Assembly: GCF_001292705.1 (NCBI RefSeq)
Contig: NZ_LGAK01000015.1
Coordinates: 59,789-123,788, forward strand
Source: Marinagarivorans algicola
Lineage (GTDB): Bacteria > Pseudomonadota > Gammaproteobacteria > Pseudomonadales > Cellvibrionaceae
DNA: 64,000 nucleotides
Direction: 5' to 3'
Part shown: piece after piece, positions 18,704 to 28,483 of the stretch
Numbering within the stretch: position 1 is the first letter of the stretch
How the letters are laid out: every line of letters starts with the position of its first letter
Notes under the pieces: generated by a model
The model's input: only the letters and a program-made list of their open reading frames with translations
Databases searched by the model: none
Told to the model about the DNA's origin: nothing
Translations under genes and position numbers: made by a program

Positions 18704-19738
18704 ATGGATGCCAATAAAGAAAAAGCACTTGCTGCCGCGCTGTCACAAATTGATCGTCAATTTGGTAAGGGCACCGTTATGCGCATGGGCGATAAAGAGC
18801 GCGTTGCTATACCGAGTATATCAACCGGCTCTTTAGGGTTGGATGTTGCCTTAGGCATTGGTGGTTTACCTAAAGGGCGTATTGTTGAAATTTATGGCCC
18901 TGAGTCATCCGGTAAAACGACGCTCACACTACAAGTGATTGCCGAAGCACAAAAAAAAGGTGGTACCTGTGCTTTTGTCGATGCTGAGCATGCACTTGAC
19001 CCTATATACGCCGAAAAGCTAGGGGTTAATGTTGATGACTTAATTGTGTCACAGCCCGATACTGGTGAACAAGCATTAGAAGTTGCCGACATGCTGGTGC
19101 GTTCAGGCGCTGTTGATGTTCTGGTGGTTGATTCTGTTGCGGCCTTGACACCCAAAGCTGAAATTGAAGGTGAGATGGGCGACCATCATGTGGGTTTACA
19201 GGCGCGGTTAATGTCACAAGCGTTGCGTAAAATTACTGGTAATATTAAAAATGCGAATTGCTTGGCAATCTTTATCAACCAAATTCGTATGAAAATTGGT
19301 GTGATGTTTGGCAATCCAGAAACCACCACCGGTGGTAATGCGTTGAAATTCTATTCGTCAGTACGCCTAGATATTCGCCGCATTGGCGCGGTAAAAGATG
19401 GCGACGAGGTCGTTGGGTCAGAAACACGCGTTAAAGTGGTTAAAAATAAAGTCGCCCCGCCTTTCAAACAGGCTGAATTCCAAATTTTATACGGTACCGG
19501 TATTAATCGCTTAGGTGAAGTGATTGATTATGGCGTTAAGCTAGGATTAGTTGATAAAGCGGGCGCATGGTATAGCTGCGATGGTGAAAAAATTGGCCAA
19601 GGTAAGCAAAACTCTATTCAGTATTTGCGTGAACACCCAGCGCTTGCAAACCGCTTAGAAGCCATTATCAAGGAGCAACTATTGGGTGAAGTTACGCCAG
19701 TTGATGAAGCTGAACAGCCTGATGAGCCCGAAAAGTAA
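18704..19738 (+). CDS. recA: RecA recombinase
   Basis: RecA forms the DNA-strand-exchange filament and triggers LexA self-cleavage. The 344-residue protein has the MAW motif region, the Walker [10 protein letters not shown] at about residues 66-74, the VDAEHALDP segment, loop L2 ([17 protein letters not shown] in part) and an acidic C-terminus. The frame opens 13 codons earlier, but ATG 18704 follows AAGGGG and matches the family start. It is preceded by a LexA-type box and followed by a terminator and recX. Confidence 0.98.
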   Translation: MDANKEKALAAALSQIDRQFGKGTVMRMGDKERVAIPSISTGSLGLDVALGIGGLPKGRIVEIYGPESSGKTTLTLQVIAEAQKKGGTCAFVDAEHALDPIYAEKLGVNVDDLIVSQPDTGEQALEVADMLVRSGAVDVLVVDSVAALTPKAEIEGEMGDHHVGLQARLMSQALRKITGNIKNANCLAIFINQIRMKIGVMFGNPETTTGGNALKFYSSVRLDIRRIGAVKDGDEVVGSETRVKVVKNKVAPPFKQAEFQILYGTGINRLGEVIDYGVKLGLVDKAGAWYSCDGEKIGQGKQNSIQYLREHPALANRLEAIIKEQLLGEVTPVDEAEQPDEPEK

Positions 19739-19790
19739 GTCGATAACTAGGTCAGTACTCATGTACTCGCCAGTTTAAAAAATCTAAAAA

Positions 19791-19818
19791 AGCGCTAAAT
19801 GTCCTAGCGCTTTTTTTA
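19791..19818 (+). terminator. terminator after recA
   Basis: Stem AGCGCTA (19791-19797) with TAGCGCT (19805-19811), then a T-run. It lies between recA and recX, where read-through is known in other bacteria to give low RecX. Confidence 0.85.
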
Positions 19819-19854
19819 TGCCTGTAAAACGAATGATATCAATGAGAGCTTGTT

Positions 19855-20370
19855 GTGAATGATGAACTAACAGAGCCTTCGGAATTATATCGCTGGCTTT
19901 ACCATAAGGGGATTGAGTTACTGGCAAGGCGTGAGCATGGGCGCAGTGAGTTGCAAACAAAATTGCAGCAAAAGCTGACTGCGCATAAGCGTTTGAAAGG
20001 GGAAATGGCTGGACCTGTGAATGTAGCTATGACGCAAGCGCTAGATAAGCTGGAGTACTATGATTACCTGAATGACGAGCGTTTTGTGCAAGCTTATGTC
20101 AATAGTCGTATTAATAAGGGCTATGGTATAAATAGAATACAACAAGAGCTTAAGCAAAAAGGCCTTGCGGATCAGCTGATTGACAGGCATTTGAGTGCGC
20201 GAGACGATGGGCCTTTAGAAGATAGTATGATTTATAGAACGTGGTACAAAAAATTTCGCATACTGGCTCAAGAGCCCAAAGACCGAGCCAAACAGCAGCG
20301 CTTTTTGTTATACCGGGGTTTTAGTCATCATGAGGTGAGTCGTTTATTTGACTACCTAAAGAGCGTGTAA
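19855..20370 (+). CDS. recX: RecX, regulator of RecA
   Basis: RecX caps and inhibits RecA filaments. The 171-residue protein is alpha-helical, with the repeat-type signatures RREHGRSELQTKL near residue 25 and DERFVQAYVNSRINKGYGINRIQQELKQKG in the middle (three-helix RecX repeats). The start is GTG 19855 with GAGAGC upstream. It lies after recA as in most gammaproteobacteria, separated by a terminator. Confidence 0.93.
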   Translation: MNDELTEPSELYRWLYHKGIELLARREHGRSELQTKLQQKLTAHKRLKGEMAGPVNVAMTQALDKLEYYDYLNDERFVQAYVNSRINKGYGINRIQQELKQKGLADQLIDRHLSARDDGPLEDSMIYRTWYKKFRILAQEPKDRAKQQRFLLYRGFSHHEVSRLFDYLKSV

Positions 20371-20589
20371 AAACCTTATAGGGTGGCCGCAATACATTAG
20401 TGAACCTCGAGCACAAAATACAACATGCAACGCCGAGCTTCAGCTTGCTCATGTATACTCTATTTTGACTGCTGGAATATGAGGGTATCTAGCAAGCGTG
20501 TGATTTAACACCCATAGCCTTATCGATAAGCACTTAATGTAAAGCGCTTATTGAGTGCTACCATTCATGAATAAAAATAGGACTCCGCT

Positions 20590-21525
20590 GTGAAACAATT
20601 AGCTCTGAGTGCGTGCTTAGCTGTATTGGGTGTACAAGCCTATGCAGCAGATCTTCATATTAAAGCTGGCTCTACGTATATTATTGATAGTCGCCAAGCC
20701 AAGCTTAACCTTGATACCTTAACCATCGGTGATAAGGCCAAAATTACACTCGCCAGTAATGTGGATATGTGGCGCGTTGATGCCAAAGAGGCCAGCATTG
20801 GGTATGGCGTAGTGATTATGGGGCGTGGTGAAAGCGGCCGTGATGGTGCCAATGGTATATCGCATCGTGAAGCCGATAAATGTCAGCCCGGCCAAGCCGG
20901 TGGTGACGGTGCTGCAGGTGTTAGCGGGGGTAGCGGTGCAGATATTCACTGGTCGCTTGGGGTTGTGAGCTTTGGCAGTGTAAGTATCGATTTAAGTGGC
21001 GGCAACGGGGGACGTGGTGGTAACGGCGGTGATGGACAAAATGTACCCGATTTTCCACGGTGTACCGAAAGTGGTGGGGCTGCTGGCAACGGTGGCAACG
21101 GCGGTAATGGTGGCAAAGGAGGGAGCTTTCGATTTCATTATACGTTGGCCGATGGCGCGGGTGATTTAACCAATAGTATCGAGGTAAAAATATCGGGAGG
21201 ACTGCGTGGTAAAGGTGGACAGCCGGGTATTGCCGGTATCGGAACGTCTGGGCGCTATATTAATAAAAAATCTTTAAGCGGTGGTCGAAGTTGGGAGGCT
21301 GGCGGCGGTGACGGCGCACAAGGCCATGAAGGCCGTGCTGGCGCCTCTAGTGCGAATGGCCGTTTAGATATTCGGTTAATTAATGGCGCTACACCTACAG
21401 TACCAACTGAAGCGCCTCAAAATGAAGCGCCCAATAAGAGTTTGGAGCAGCGTGTGAAATCACTAGAAATCCTAACGCAAAAGCTCGAGGCACGCATTAG
21501 GTTGTTAGAGTTAGATAAAGAATAA
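20590..21525 (+). CDS. secreted glycine-rich, collagen-like protein
   Basis: A 311-residue protein with a signal peptide of about 20 residues (cleavage near AYA/AD). Residues about 75-225 are strongly Gly/Asn/Asp-rich, with runs such as GGNGGRGGNGGDG and GNGGNGGNGGKGG, resembling collagen-like or glycine-loop structural proteins. Two cysteines (in KCQPGQ and PRCTES) may form a disulfide. The last 35 residues (LEQRVKSLEILTQKLEARI in part) form a coiled coil, suggesting oligomerisation. The start is GTG with GGACTCC upstream. I do not recognise the family; an extracellular structural or adhesive role is only a guess. It stands alone with its own terminator. Confidence 0.75.
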   Translation: MKQLALSACLAVLGVQAYAADLHIKAGSTYIIDSRQAKLNLDTLTIGDKAKITLASNVDMWRVDAKEASIGYGVVIMGRGESGRDGANGISHREADKCQPGQAGGDGAAGVSGGSGADIHWSLGVVSFGSVSIDLSGGNGGRGGNGGDGQNVPDFPRCTESGGAAGNGGNGGNGGKGGSFRFHYTLADGAGDLTNSIEVKISGGLRGKGGQPGIAGIGTSGRYINKKSLSGGRSWEAGGGDGAQGHEGRAGASSANGRLDIRLINGATPTVPTEAPQNEAPNKSLEQRVKSLEILTQKLEARIRLLELDKE

Positions 21526-21551
21526 CCTAAGCGACTGGACCCCATTAAAAG

Positions 21552-21576
21552 CGCCTGTATTGCAGGCGTTTTTTTT
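21552..21576 (+). terminator. terminator after the Gly-rich gene
   Basis: Stem CGCCTG (21552-21557) with CAGGCG (21563-21568), followed by a run of nine T. The remaining gap to 21871 (about 295 bp) holds the upstream region of the porin gene and no gene. Confidence 0.85.
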
Positions 21577-21871
21577 TACTTGTCATAAATGTCAGCTAGC
21601 TTTGCACCGCGGCTTTGCTCGAGTATACGCGTCATATTACTTTGGGTGACCCAAAATAGCGCATTGTGTTTTTTTTGGTGCGCATGAGAGGTTGCTTTTG
21701 GTGCTGCCTCGCTTACAATCAAGCTCGAGTCGCAGTATTATTTTTTGTAACATACTGTTTTTTAAGGATTTTTACTTTCTGGCAAACATCCTGCTATACA
21801 GTGATTATCAAAGCTGTGACGACTAAAGCTAGAGCTTAATCATTAATCGCTACCATCTTGGAGAAAACATC

Positions 21872-22558
21872 ATGAAATTATCAAAAACGCTTATAGCATC
21901 ATCTATAGCGGCTGTAATGGCGGCGAATATTGTGGCTCCTGCGCAAGCAGAAGTTGAAGTTGGCGCATCGGTTGGTGTGGCGAATATGTACTACTGGCGT
22001 GGGCTGGAGCTTGGTAATGGTACACCAGCGGTATCAGGTGACTTAAATATTAGCACTACCGGTTTTTACGGCGGCATTTGGGGCTCATCAGGCGATACTG
22101 CTTCGGGCTCTGAATATGACTTATACCTAGGTTACGGTGCAAGCTTGGGTGATTTTTCTGTTGATTTAAGTGCCTGGACTTATGTTTACCCATCAAAGCG
22201 ATCATTAGATGTGGCTGTCTCAGGTGCAAATGGTGAGATCCGAAGCACTGCCGACCGCTCTGAGCCCGGTGATCTCTCTGAGGTTATTCTTGGTTTAGGT
22301 TATGGCCCTGTTGCTGTGACTTATTACGATAACATTGCCGGTGATACTGGTTACTGGTATGGCACCTTGGCGCTTGAGTTAGGGGCGTTTGGCTTTACTT
22401 ACGGCCTACACGAAGATGATTACGCGCATTTTGATGTGAGCTATGCCTTTAACGATAACCTTGTTTTCACGATTGGTACGGTCGTTGATGATGTTGAGGC
22501 AGAGTACGATGACGATACTAAATTTATTGTGTCTTACACGCTGCCTTTAGGCGAATAA
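21872..22558 (+). CDS. TorF family putative porin (Gcw_chp)
   Basis: A 228-residue outer-membrane beta-barrel protein with a 26-residue signal peptide (APAQA/EVEV). It shows the family's N-terminal VGVANMYYWRGLELGNGTPAV segment and alternating aromatic strand pattern. This family commonly sits next to glnK-amtB in gammaproteobacteria, which suggests a role in uptake of nitrogen compounds across the outer membrane, but the substrate is not known. The start has GGAG upstream. It ends with its own terminator 80 bp before glnK. Confidence 0.85.
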   Translation: MKLSKTLIASSIAAVMAANIVAPAQAEVEVGASVGVANMYYWRGLELGNGTPAVSGDLNISTTGFYGGIWGSSGDTASGSEYDLYLGYGASLGDFSVDLSAWTYVYPSKRSLDVAVSGANGEIRSTADRSEPGDLSEVILGLGYGPVAVTYYDNIAGDTGYWYGTLALELGAFGFTYGLHEDDYAHFDVSYAFNDNLVFTIGTVVDDVEAEYDDDTKFIVSYTLPLGE

Positions 22559-22566
22559 TTCCCTTT

Positions 22567-22979
<413 letters not shown>

Positions 22980-23003
22980 TTTAACTTTTTCCGGAGATAG
23001 GTA

Positions 23004-24251
23004 ATGGAAAACACAATTTTTGAATTGCAGTACGCCCTAGATACCTTTTACTTTTTAATCTGTGGCGCACTAGTCATGTGGATGGCAGCGGGTTTTGCCA
23101 TGTTAGAGTCTGGCCTTGTGCGCTCTAAAAATACAACTGAAATTTTAACGAAAAATGTCGCGTTATACGCCATTTCTTGCACAATGTTTTTTGTGTGCGG
23201 CTATTGGGTTATGTATGGCGGACCAGACGGTTTACACGGTGCAGTACCTTTTCTTAGTGGCATCACCGGTGATGGCAAAGACTTGGGCGATACTTATGCT
23301 CCATCTGCCGACTTCTTTTTCCAGGTTGTTTTTGTAGCGACAGCGATGTCTATTGTTTCTGGTGCAGTAGCAGAGCGTATGAAGCTCTGGGCTTTCTTAG
23401 CTTTTACTGTTGTGATGACAGGCTTTATTTACCCAATGGAAGGCAGCTGGACTTGGGGTGGTAACGCAGTATTTGGTATGTATACCTTGGGTGATCTTGG
23501 TTTTTCTGACTTTGCAGGTTCTGGCATTGTTCATATGGCGGGCGCGTCGGCTGCATTGGCTGGTGTATTAGTGCTTGGCGCACGTAAAGGTAAATATGGC
23601 GCTAATGGTAGTGTGAATGCGATTCCTGGTTCTAACTTGCCTTTAGCCACACTGGGTATGTTTATTTTATGGATGGGTTGGTTTGGCTTTAATGGTGGCT
23701 CAGTATTGGCAACAGCGAGTGTAGAAAGCGCTAATTCTGTTGCTGTTGTATTTATGAATACAAACGCAGCAGCAGCTGGTGGTTTGATTTCAGCTTTATT
23801 AGTAGCGCGCATTATGTTTGGTAAAGCCGATTTGACGATGGCACTTAACGGTGCATTAGCTGGGCTTGTTGCCATCACTGCTGAGCCTTCTACACCCAGC
23901 GCACTGCAAGCCGCATTATTTGGTGGCTTAGGTGGCTTATTAGTAGTGTTTAGCATTTTGCTCCTCGACAAGCTTAAAATCGATGATCCTGTTGGCGCCA
24001 TTTCTGTGCACGGTGTTGTGGGCTTATTAGGTTTATTGTTAGTGCCTTTTACAAATGATAGCTCAAGCTTTAGTGGCCAGATTATTGGTGCTTTAACCAT
24101 ATTTATTTGGGTGTTTGTTACGAGTTTAATTGTATGGTTTGCCCTTAAAACGGTGATCGGAATTCGTGTCTCAGAGGAAGAAGAGTTTGAGGGTGTCGAT
24201 ATTGCTGAGTGCGGTATGGAAGCCTACCCTGAATTTACTAATGGTAAATAA
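23004..24251 (+). CDS. amtB: AmtB ammonium transporter
   Basis: A 415-residue inner-membrane ammonium channel with about 11 membrane segments. It shows the family signature region with AMSIVSGAVAERM, the twin pore histidines (SGIVHMAGASAAL and ISVHGVVGLLG) and the MNTNAAAAGG segment. There is no obvious long cleaved signal peptide, unlike E. coli AmtB; the N-terminus runs straight into the first helix. The C-terminal tail (about 28 residues) is the GlnK contact site. ATG 23004 has CCGGAGA upstream. A terminator follows. Confidence 0.96.
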   Translation: MENTIFELQYALDTFYFLICGALVMWMAAGFAMLESGLVRSKNTTEILTKNVALYAISCTMFFVCGYWVMYGGPDGLHGAVPFLSGITGDGKDLGDTYAPSADFFFQVVFVATAMSIVSGAVAERMKLWAFLAFTVVMTGFIYPMEGSWTWGGNAVFGMYTLGDLGFSDFAGSGIVHMAGASAALAGVLVLGARKGKYGANGSVNAIPGSNLPLATLGMFILWMGWFGFNGGSVLATASVESANSVAVVFMNTNAAAAGGLISALLVARIMFGKADLTMALNGALAGLVAITAEPSTPSALQAALFGGLGGLLVVFSILLLDKLKIDDPVGAISVHGVVGLLGLLLVPFTNDSSSFSGQIIGALTIFIWVFVTSLIVWFALKTVIGIRVSEEEEFEGVDIAECGMEAYPEFTNGK

Positions 24252-24331
24252 ACCAACGGTAAATGTTTGACCCTAGGTTATCTGATTGCGATAGCCTTAC
24301 CCTGAAGTAGTACGTTGATGTAAGAAGCTTT

Positions 24332-24356
24332 GGCGGCCATTTAGGCCGCCTTTTTT
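24332..24356 (+). terminator. terminator after amtB
   Basis: Stem GGCGGCC (24332-24338) with GGCCGCC (24344-24350), then TTTTTT. Confidence 0.9.
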
Positions 24357-24362
24357 GGTTTT

Positions 24363-24381
24363 GCAGGGTTTCCATTTGCTT
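24363..24381 (+). promoter_or_regulatory. possible sigma-54 promoter before the second glnK
   Basis: A GG (24366-24367), ten bases, then GC (24378-24379) within TTGC fits the -24/-12 spacing of sigma-54 promoters. The -24 half is otherwise poor. Nitrogen genes such as glnK are commonly sigma-54 controlled, so the site is plausible but weak. Confidence 0.3.
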
Positions 24382-24438
24382 ATTGTCGGGTGTCTGTTGT
24401 AGATTGAGCTCGTAGAGCCAAGCGCAAGCTGTGCTTAG

Positions 24439-24816
<378 letters not shown>

Positions 24817-24901
24817 TTGTGAGTATGCACAACAAAGTCATGACCGCGCATCAATCAGTTATTACTGATAGCCACATCGCGCTAATTCATCCAGTTTGAT
24901 C

Positions 24902-24930
24902 AAAAAGTCCCTATGTGTGGACTTTTTGGG
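24902..24930 (+). terminator. terminator after the second glnK
   Basis: Stem AAAAAGTCC (24902-24910) with GGACTTTTT (24919-24927), loop CTATGTGT. It is symmetrical and followed by few extra T, so efficiency is uncertain. Confidence 0.65.
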
Positions 24931-24950
24931 TCCTATGTTAAGGAAATTGA

Positions 24951-25763
24951 ATGTTTGAGTTATTGGCGTTGCTGATTTTTCCTGCCGTGATGGCGGGGCT
25001 TATTGCTGGCTTATTTGGTTTAGGGGGTGGAGCTGTCATAGTGCCTGCCGTTTTTTATGTATTAACCGAGCAAGCTGTCGCGCCAGAGGTAGCGATTAAT
25101 ATTGCGGTGGCAACATCACTGGCGACCATTGTGCTAACGGGTGCAACATCAGCGTTGAGCCATCACCGCTTAGATCATGTTGACTGGGTCTTAGTGTGGC
25201 GCTGGCTACCTTTTTTATTGCTAGGTGCATTGCTAGGCAGCACTATTGTTGCTCGGTTTAAAACGCCTGGGCTTATCATTTTTTTTGGTCTTTTTTTGTG
25301 GTGTGTGGCGCTCATTAGCGTGCTGCGCAGTCAAGCTGTTCGGTCGCAGCAACGTGATAGGGTGGATTGGGCAGCGCCCGCTTGGAAAATGCCTGTCATC
25401 GTATTTTTAATTGGTGCAGTATCGTCTTTGGTGGGGGTTGGTGGCGGCACGATGAGTGTCCCAACACTAACAGCTATGGGGCGAAGTATTCATCGTGCGA
25501 TAGGAACGTCGGCGGCAATGGGAGTGGCGCTAGCATTAATGGCAACGCTGTGGATGTTGCTGACCTTTGAGCCTACAGGCGTCGACAATACACTGGGCTT
25601 GGTGTATTGGCCGGCGTATTTAACGATTATGCCGTGTACACTTATTTTTGCGCCTTTGGGTGCGAAACTCAGCCAGCGCATAGCAGCACATAAATTAAAC
25701 ATGGCTTTTATGCTTTTGTTGCTGATTGTTGGGGCGAGAATGATTTGGGTGGGGGTGAGTTAA
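24951..25763 (+). CDS. TauE/SafE (TSUP) family permease
   Basis: A 270-residue inner-membrane protein with about eight membrane segments. It contains the two inverted-repeat family motifs GLFGLGGGAVIVP (about residue 22) and SLVGVGGGTMSVP (about residue 162). Members export or import sulfite, sulfoacetate or related anions; the substrate here is unknown. It follows the PII gene after a terminator-like hairpin and so is probably a separate unit. No sulfur-metabolism genes are close. Confidence 0.88.
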   Translation: MFELLALLIFPAVMAGLIAGLFGLGGGAVIVPAVFYVLTEQAVAPEVAINIAVATSLATIVLTGATSALSHHRLDHVDWVLVWRWLPFLLLGALLGSTIVARFKTPGLIIFFGLFLWCVALISVLRSQAVRSQQRDRVDWAAPAWKMPVIVFLIGAVSSLVGVGGGTMSVPTLTAMGRSIHRAIGTSAAMGVALALMATLWMLLTFEPTGVDNTLGLVYWPAYLTIMPCTLIFAPLGAKLSQRIAAHKLNMAFMLLLLIVGARMIWVGVS

Positions 25764-25973
25764 GGCTCTGGATAGCCAGAATTTTAACTTTAATTTTTTG
25801 ATATTGGCGGCCTAAAGCACGGGTAAGGTATGCATTACCCAAAAATACTGTAATCTGCTTCTTCTGCCGTATGACCAAAGTGTTATATACCGCGATACGC
25901 ACACCTTCAAGCGCCTTGCCCCCCAATCCGTGAGCTAATTCGCTTCGGGTTTGTATTTTATAGACGATGAAAT

Positions 25974-26000
25974 AATGGCTAGCGCCAAGCGCTAGCCATT
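25974..26000 (-). terminator. hairpin terminator after the LEA-like lipoprotein gene
   Basis: Stem AATGGCTAGCG (25974-25984) with CGCTAGCCATT (25990-26000), a perfect 11-bp inverted repeat with a 5-base loop, directly after a - strand gene. The U-run on the - strand is weak. The rest of 25764-25973 shows no convincing gene. Confidence 0.65.
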
Positions 26001-26008
26001 ATGATGCG

Positions 26009-26398
26009 CTAGTTTTTAAATGAATTCATTAAGTCTTTGGCGCCATCTTTAGCATCAGTAGCGGCTTTTTTGGCGGTATCGGCGGCGGCTTTAGCTTTCT
26101 CTTCAGTAGCTGCGGCAGCGTCTTCAGCTTTTTGTTTGGTAGCTGCGGCAGCATCTTTGGCCTTTTGCTCGGCCGCTTCAGCGGTATCTTTGGCTTTTTG
26201 CTTGGCGCTTTCAGCTAAGTCTTTGGCTTTTTGCTCAGCGGCTTTAGCGGTATCTTTTACTGAAATATTATTAGCAGCTTTCTGGGTGCTTTCGGCAGCG
26301 TTATTGAGTGAGCCACTCACACTTTCGTCTTTTTCGCCACATCCGGCAATAGTGAATACTAAGCTTGCTGCGGCTAAACTAACGATGATATTTTTCAT
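26009..26398 (-). CDS. Ala/Lys-rich lipoprotein with LEA-like 11-residue repeats
   Basis: A 129-residue protein with a lipoprotein signal (lipobox IAGC, Cys20). From about residue 45 the mature part is built of near-repeats of the type AEQKAKDxAExAK, with 11-residue periodicity, rich in Ala, Lys, Glu and Asp and free of Pro. This is the pattern of group-3 LEA and related amphipathic stress proteins, and it should form a long helix or a disordered, hydration-buffering chain. The start ATG has AGGAAA upstream. It may act in desiccation or osmotic protection at the envelope, but low-complexity sequence can mislead. Not recognised as a named gene. Confidence 0.75.
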   Translation of the reverse strand: MKNIIVSLAAASLVFTIAGCGEKDESVSGSLNNAAESTQKAANNISVKDTAKAAEQKAKDLAESAKQKAKDTAEAAEQKAKDAAAATKQKAEDAAAATEEKAKAAADTAKKAATDAKDGAKDLMNSFKN

Positions 26399-26589
26399 GG
26401 TGGTTTCCTAATAAGTAAGTGTTTTTGAAAGGTGCTCTATTGTTGTTACTTGATTATGACGCAGTTATATGAATATTACCTAAATAATGACTCTAAACGA
26501 CTTTTCCGCTGATAAGCACTATAGCAACTTTGGACGATGCGTGTTTTTTACTCGTAAATGCTGGGCAATGTCTTACACGTGCAAATAAG

Positions 26590-26751
26590 ATTGTCGGCTA
26601 TTGATTTTGTGTCAGAGCGTTAGAATGAGCGCCATGGAAACATGAACGATGATCAAAGGAATTGATCAGCCTAATAAGGCTTTATTAGGTTCAGTATAGG
26701 TTCTGTGAGTTTTGCCGCAGTTAAGTTGTATGGCTTAATTGCGGCTTTTTT
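26590..26751 (+). ncRNA. candidate small RNA with three hairpins and a terminator
   Basis: This lies in a 905-bp gap (26399-27303) with no credible gene. Reading + strand: CATG-GAAA-CATG (26633-26644); TGATCAA (26650-26656) paired with TTGATCA (26662-26668) around loop AGGAA; CCTAATAA (26670-26677) paired with TTATTAGG (26682-26689); and a strong terminator, a 12-bp stem GCCGCAGTTAAG (26714-26725) with CTTAATTGCGGC (26734-26745) followed by TTTTTT. A terminator with no gene before it, plus stacked perfect hairpins, suggests a transcribed small RNA. GGA in two loops recalls CsrA/RsmA-binding RNAs, but two sites are few. The 5' end is a guess. Confidence 0.5.
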
Positions 26752-26784
26752 CTATCCCCATCCCTATTATGCAGATGCGAAGTT

Positions 26785-26896
26785 TACCTCCACGCATCCA
26801 TATTGAAGCCGAGCGTTATATCAGTGCTCGGCGCGTCAATGCCAAAAAAATAATCCATCAGTATTCTATAGGGTCAGCTTGGCTGCAGAGTGATAC
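26785..26896 (-). repeat. MITE remnant (left half)
   Basis: Read on the - strand from 26896, the sequence gives the left half of the MITE family: a decayed end, then CAGCCAAGCTGA, CTGATGGATTATTTT, and GGATGCGTGGAGGTA. The right half is missing. It marks an old copy in the gap before the flavin reductase gene. Confidence 0.7.
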
Positions 26897-27303
26897 TTAT
26901 ATTTAGAGAGTAAGGGCACTTTGAGAATTGCCAAAGTGGTCTAGCCCTAAGCTTAAACTTTGGATTACGCCATATAATTGGGTTACGCCATATAAAAAGT
27001 CTTCACCCTGGCGATGTGAGTCAGTTGTTGTTTTATAGACACCTTGATATTGCCCTCTTGAAAAGTTCACATCAGCTCAGCCTAATACCAATCGCCTAGG
27101 TGATCTTTTGGTGATGGTGATTTTTAGGAGGATTGTCTATCTTATCAATCTCTTAAAGTGCGTATCTTTCATCAACACATTCGGTTATTTTGGTGAATAT
27201 TACTGGTTAGTTGTATCACAGAAAATGGCACAATGGCTGATTCAAAAACATCAGCAGAACCACAGTGTGGCTCCAAGAGTACAAGGCATAATGAATAAAA
27301 TAG

Positions 27304-27939
27304 CTAGGTTTTAGCGTAAGGTAGGCGTGCTATTTGTTGGGCGCTATGGTAACTATCTAAGCCTGAAACACATAGGCTACCTAATTGATCGATATCAATA
27401 TAGCCATCATCACCAATGGCGCTTTCCTTCACATTAACATGCTGAATACGGCCAATCACCATCTGTGTATTATTGCACTTGAGGTGTATAACTTCCTCTA
27501 AGGCCATACCTATCTGTAGTGGACTACGACTGACAAAAGGAGCCAAAAAACCGGAGTGGTAGCTGTGCTCTAATCCTACGGCTTCAAACTCACTGATATT
27601 AGCATCATAACGAGCAGAGCTTTGGTGAGCTTGCTTGAAGGTATCTTGAGTAATATGGTTTAAAGTATAAAAGCCAGTGTCCATAATATTTTGTAAGGTA
27701 TGACGAGGTACGCTAGCAGGTCGAATGATTAAGCTCAGTAACGGCGGGTTTGAGCCTAAATGACAAACACTGCTCACAATGCTTAGGTTGCGCTGACCCT
27801 GGTTACTCTCTGTACCCACCAAATGAACACCTTTGTAGCCGACTACCGAGTTAATAAACTGTGTGCGAAAGCGCTTGTCCATAGCCTGAATTTGAGCAGA
27901 CCCAATTGAATGGTGTTGCGTGATCGTAGTACGGTTCAT
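27304..27939 (-). CDS. flavin reductase family protein
   Basis: A 211-residue protein with the FMN-binding split-barrel fold of the flavin reductase/DIM6-NTAB group. Visible features are GTESNQGQRNLSIVSSVCHLGSNPPLLSLIIRP (an FMN-site region, seen in pieces) and the NxxxTGxFTLN-like segment DTGFYTLNHI. Such proteins reduce or bind FMN; many partner an oxygenase, but none is adjacent. ATG 27939 has AGAGG upstream; an internal Met at residue 20 is an alternative start. It stands alone, bracketed by decayed MITE halves. Confidence 0.82.
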   Translation of the reverse strand: MNRTTITQHHSIGSAQIQAMDKRFRTQFINSVVGYKGVHLVGTESNQGQRNLSIVSSVCHLGSNPPLLSLIIRPASVPRHTLQNIMDTGFYTLNHITQDTFKQAHQSSARYDANISEFEAVGLEHSYHSGFLAPFVSRSPLQIGMALEEVIHLKCNNTQMVIGRIQHVNVKESAIGDDGYIDIDQLGSLCVSGLDSYHSAQQIARLPYAKT

Positions 27940-28039
27940 GCGATAGTGCCTCTATATTGGAGTTTGAATTTAGTATGGTATTTCTTCTGTGAATATGTGT
28001 ATTGCGCTTAACCTCAGCATAGATACTTAAGGCCGAACA

Positions 28040-28127
28040 AGGTTAGGCACATACAGTTGTAGATGGTTTGAGTGGCTCAATCAACGGTTCATGAGTGCTC
28101 AATTCTGGTTTCTTTGAATCGTGGTTC
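28040..28127 (+). repeat. MITE remnant (right half)
   Basis: Matches the right half of the family: AGTTGTAGATGGTTTGAGTGGCTCAA in parts, then AACGGTTCATGAGTGC and a decayed end near CTTTGAATCG. The left half is absent. It lies in the 544-bp gap before the M13 peptidase gene (27940-28483), where nothing else was recognised. Confidence 0.6.
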
Positions 28128-28483
28128 TTATTTTTACGTAACGATAGCCGATTAGATGGATGCTAAAAGCGAGTGAGCATTGGTTTATGACGATATTGAG
28201 TACACTGCGCGGCGGCACCAGTGATGCACACCGGTAATTAAAGCAATCACATTGCTGCTAACAGATTACCCATTAAAAACGGGCTTAATATTCAAGTTAG
28301 TCCATTGGAGCCGGTGGTGACTATTTTAATAGCGAGCACTATTAAGATAGTCAATTGTTTTAGATGTGCGTTTGTTTATAATCGGCTTGTTTTTCAATGA
28401 CACACCGTATAGAAACTGTATTAGGCTGATCTATTAATCAGTCTATTGATTTGTATACATTTTAATCAAAAAGCGGAAGTATT

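Noticed and set aside
25708..25926. 72-codon open frame on the - strand
   Set aside because: Overlaps the end of the permease gene on the other strand and has no ribosome site or recognisable family.
26037..26411. long open frame opposite the LEA-like lipoprotein gene
   Set aside because: It is the mirror of an Ala/Lys repeat region; such repeats give open antisense frames by composition.
26965..26994. direct repeat TTACGCCATATA, two copies 18 bp apart
   Set aside because: Only two copies and no gene start nearby in a suitable position; could be an operator but cannot be supported.
27108..27314. 68-codon open frame on the + strand
   Set aside because: Overlaps the end of the flavin reductase gene, lacks a family and looks like chance in AT-rich sequence.
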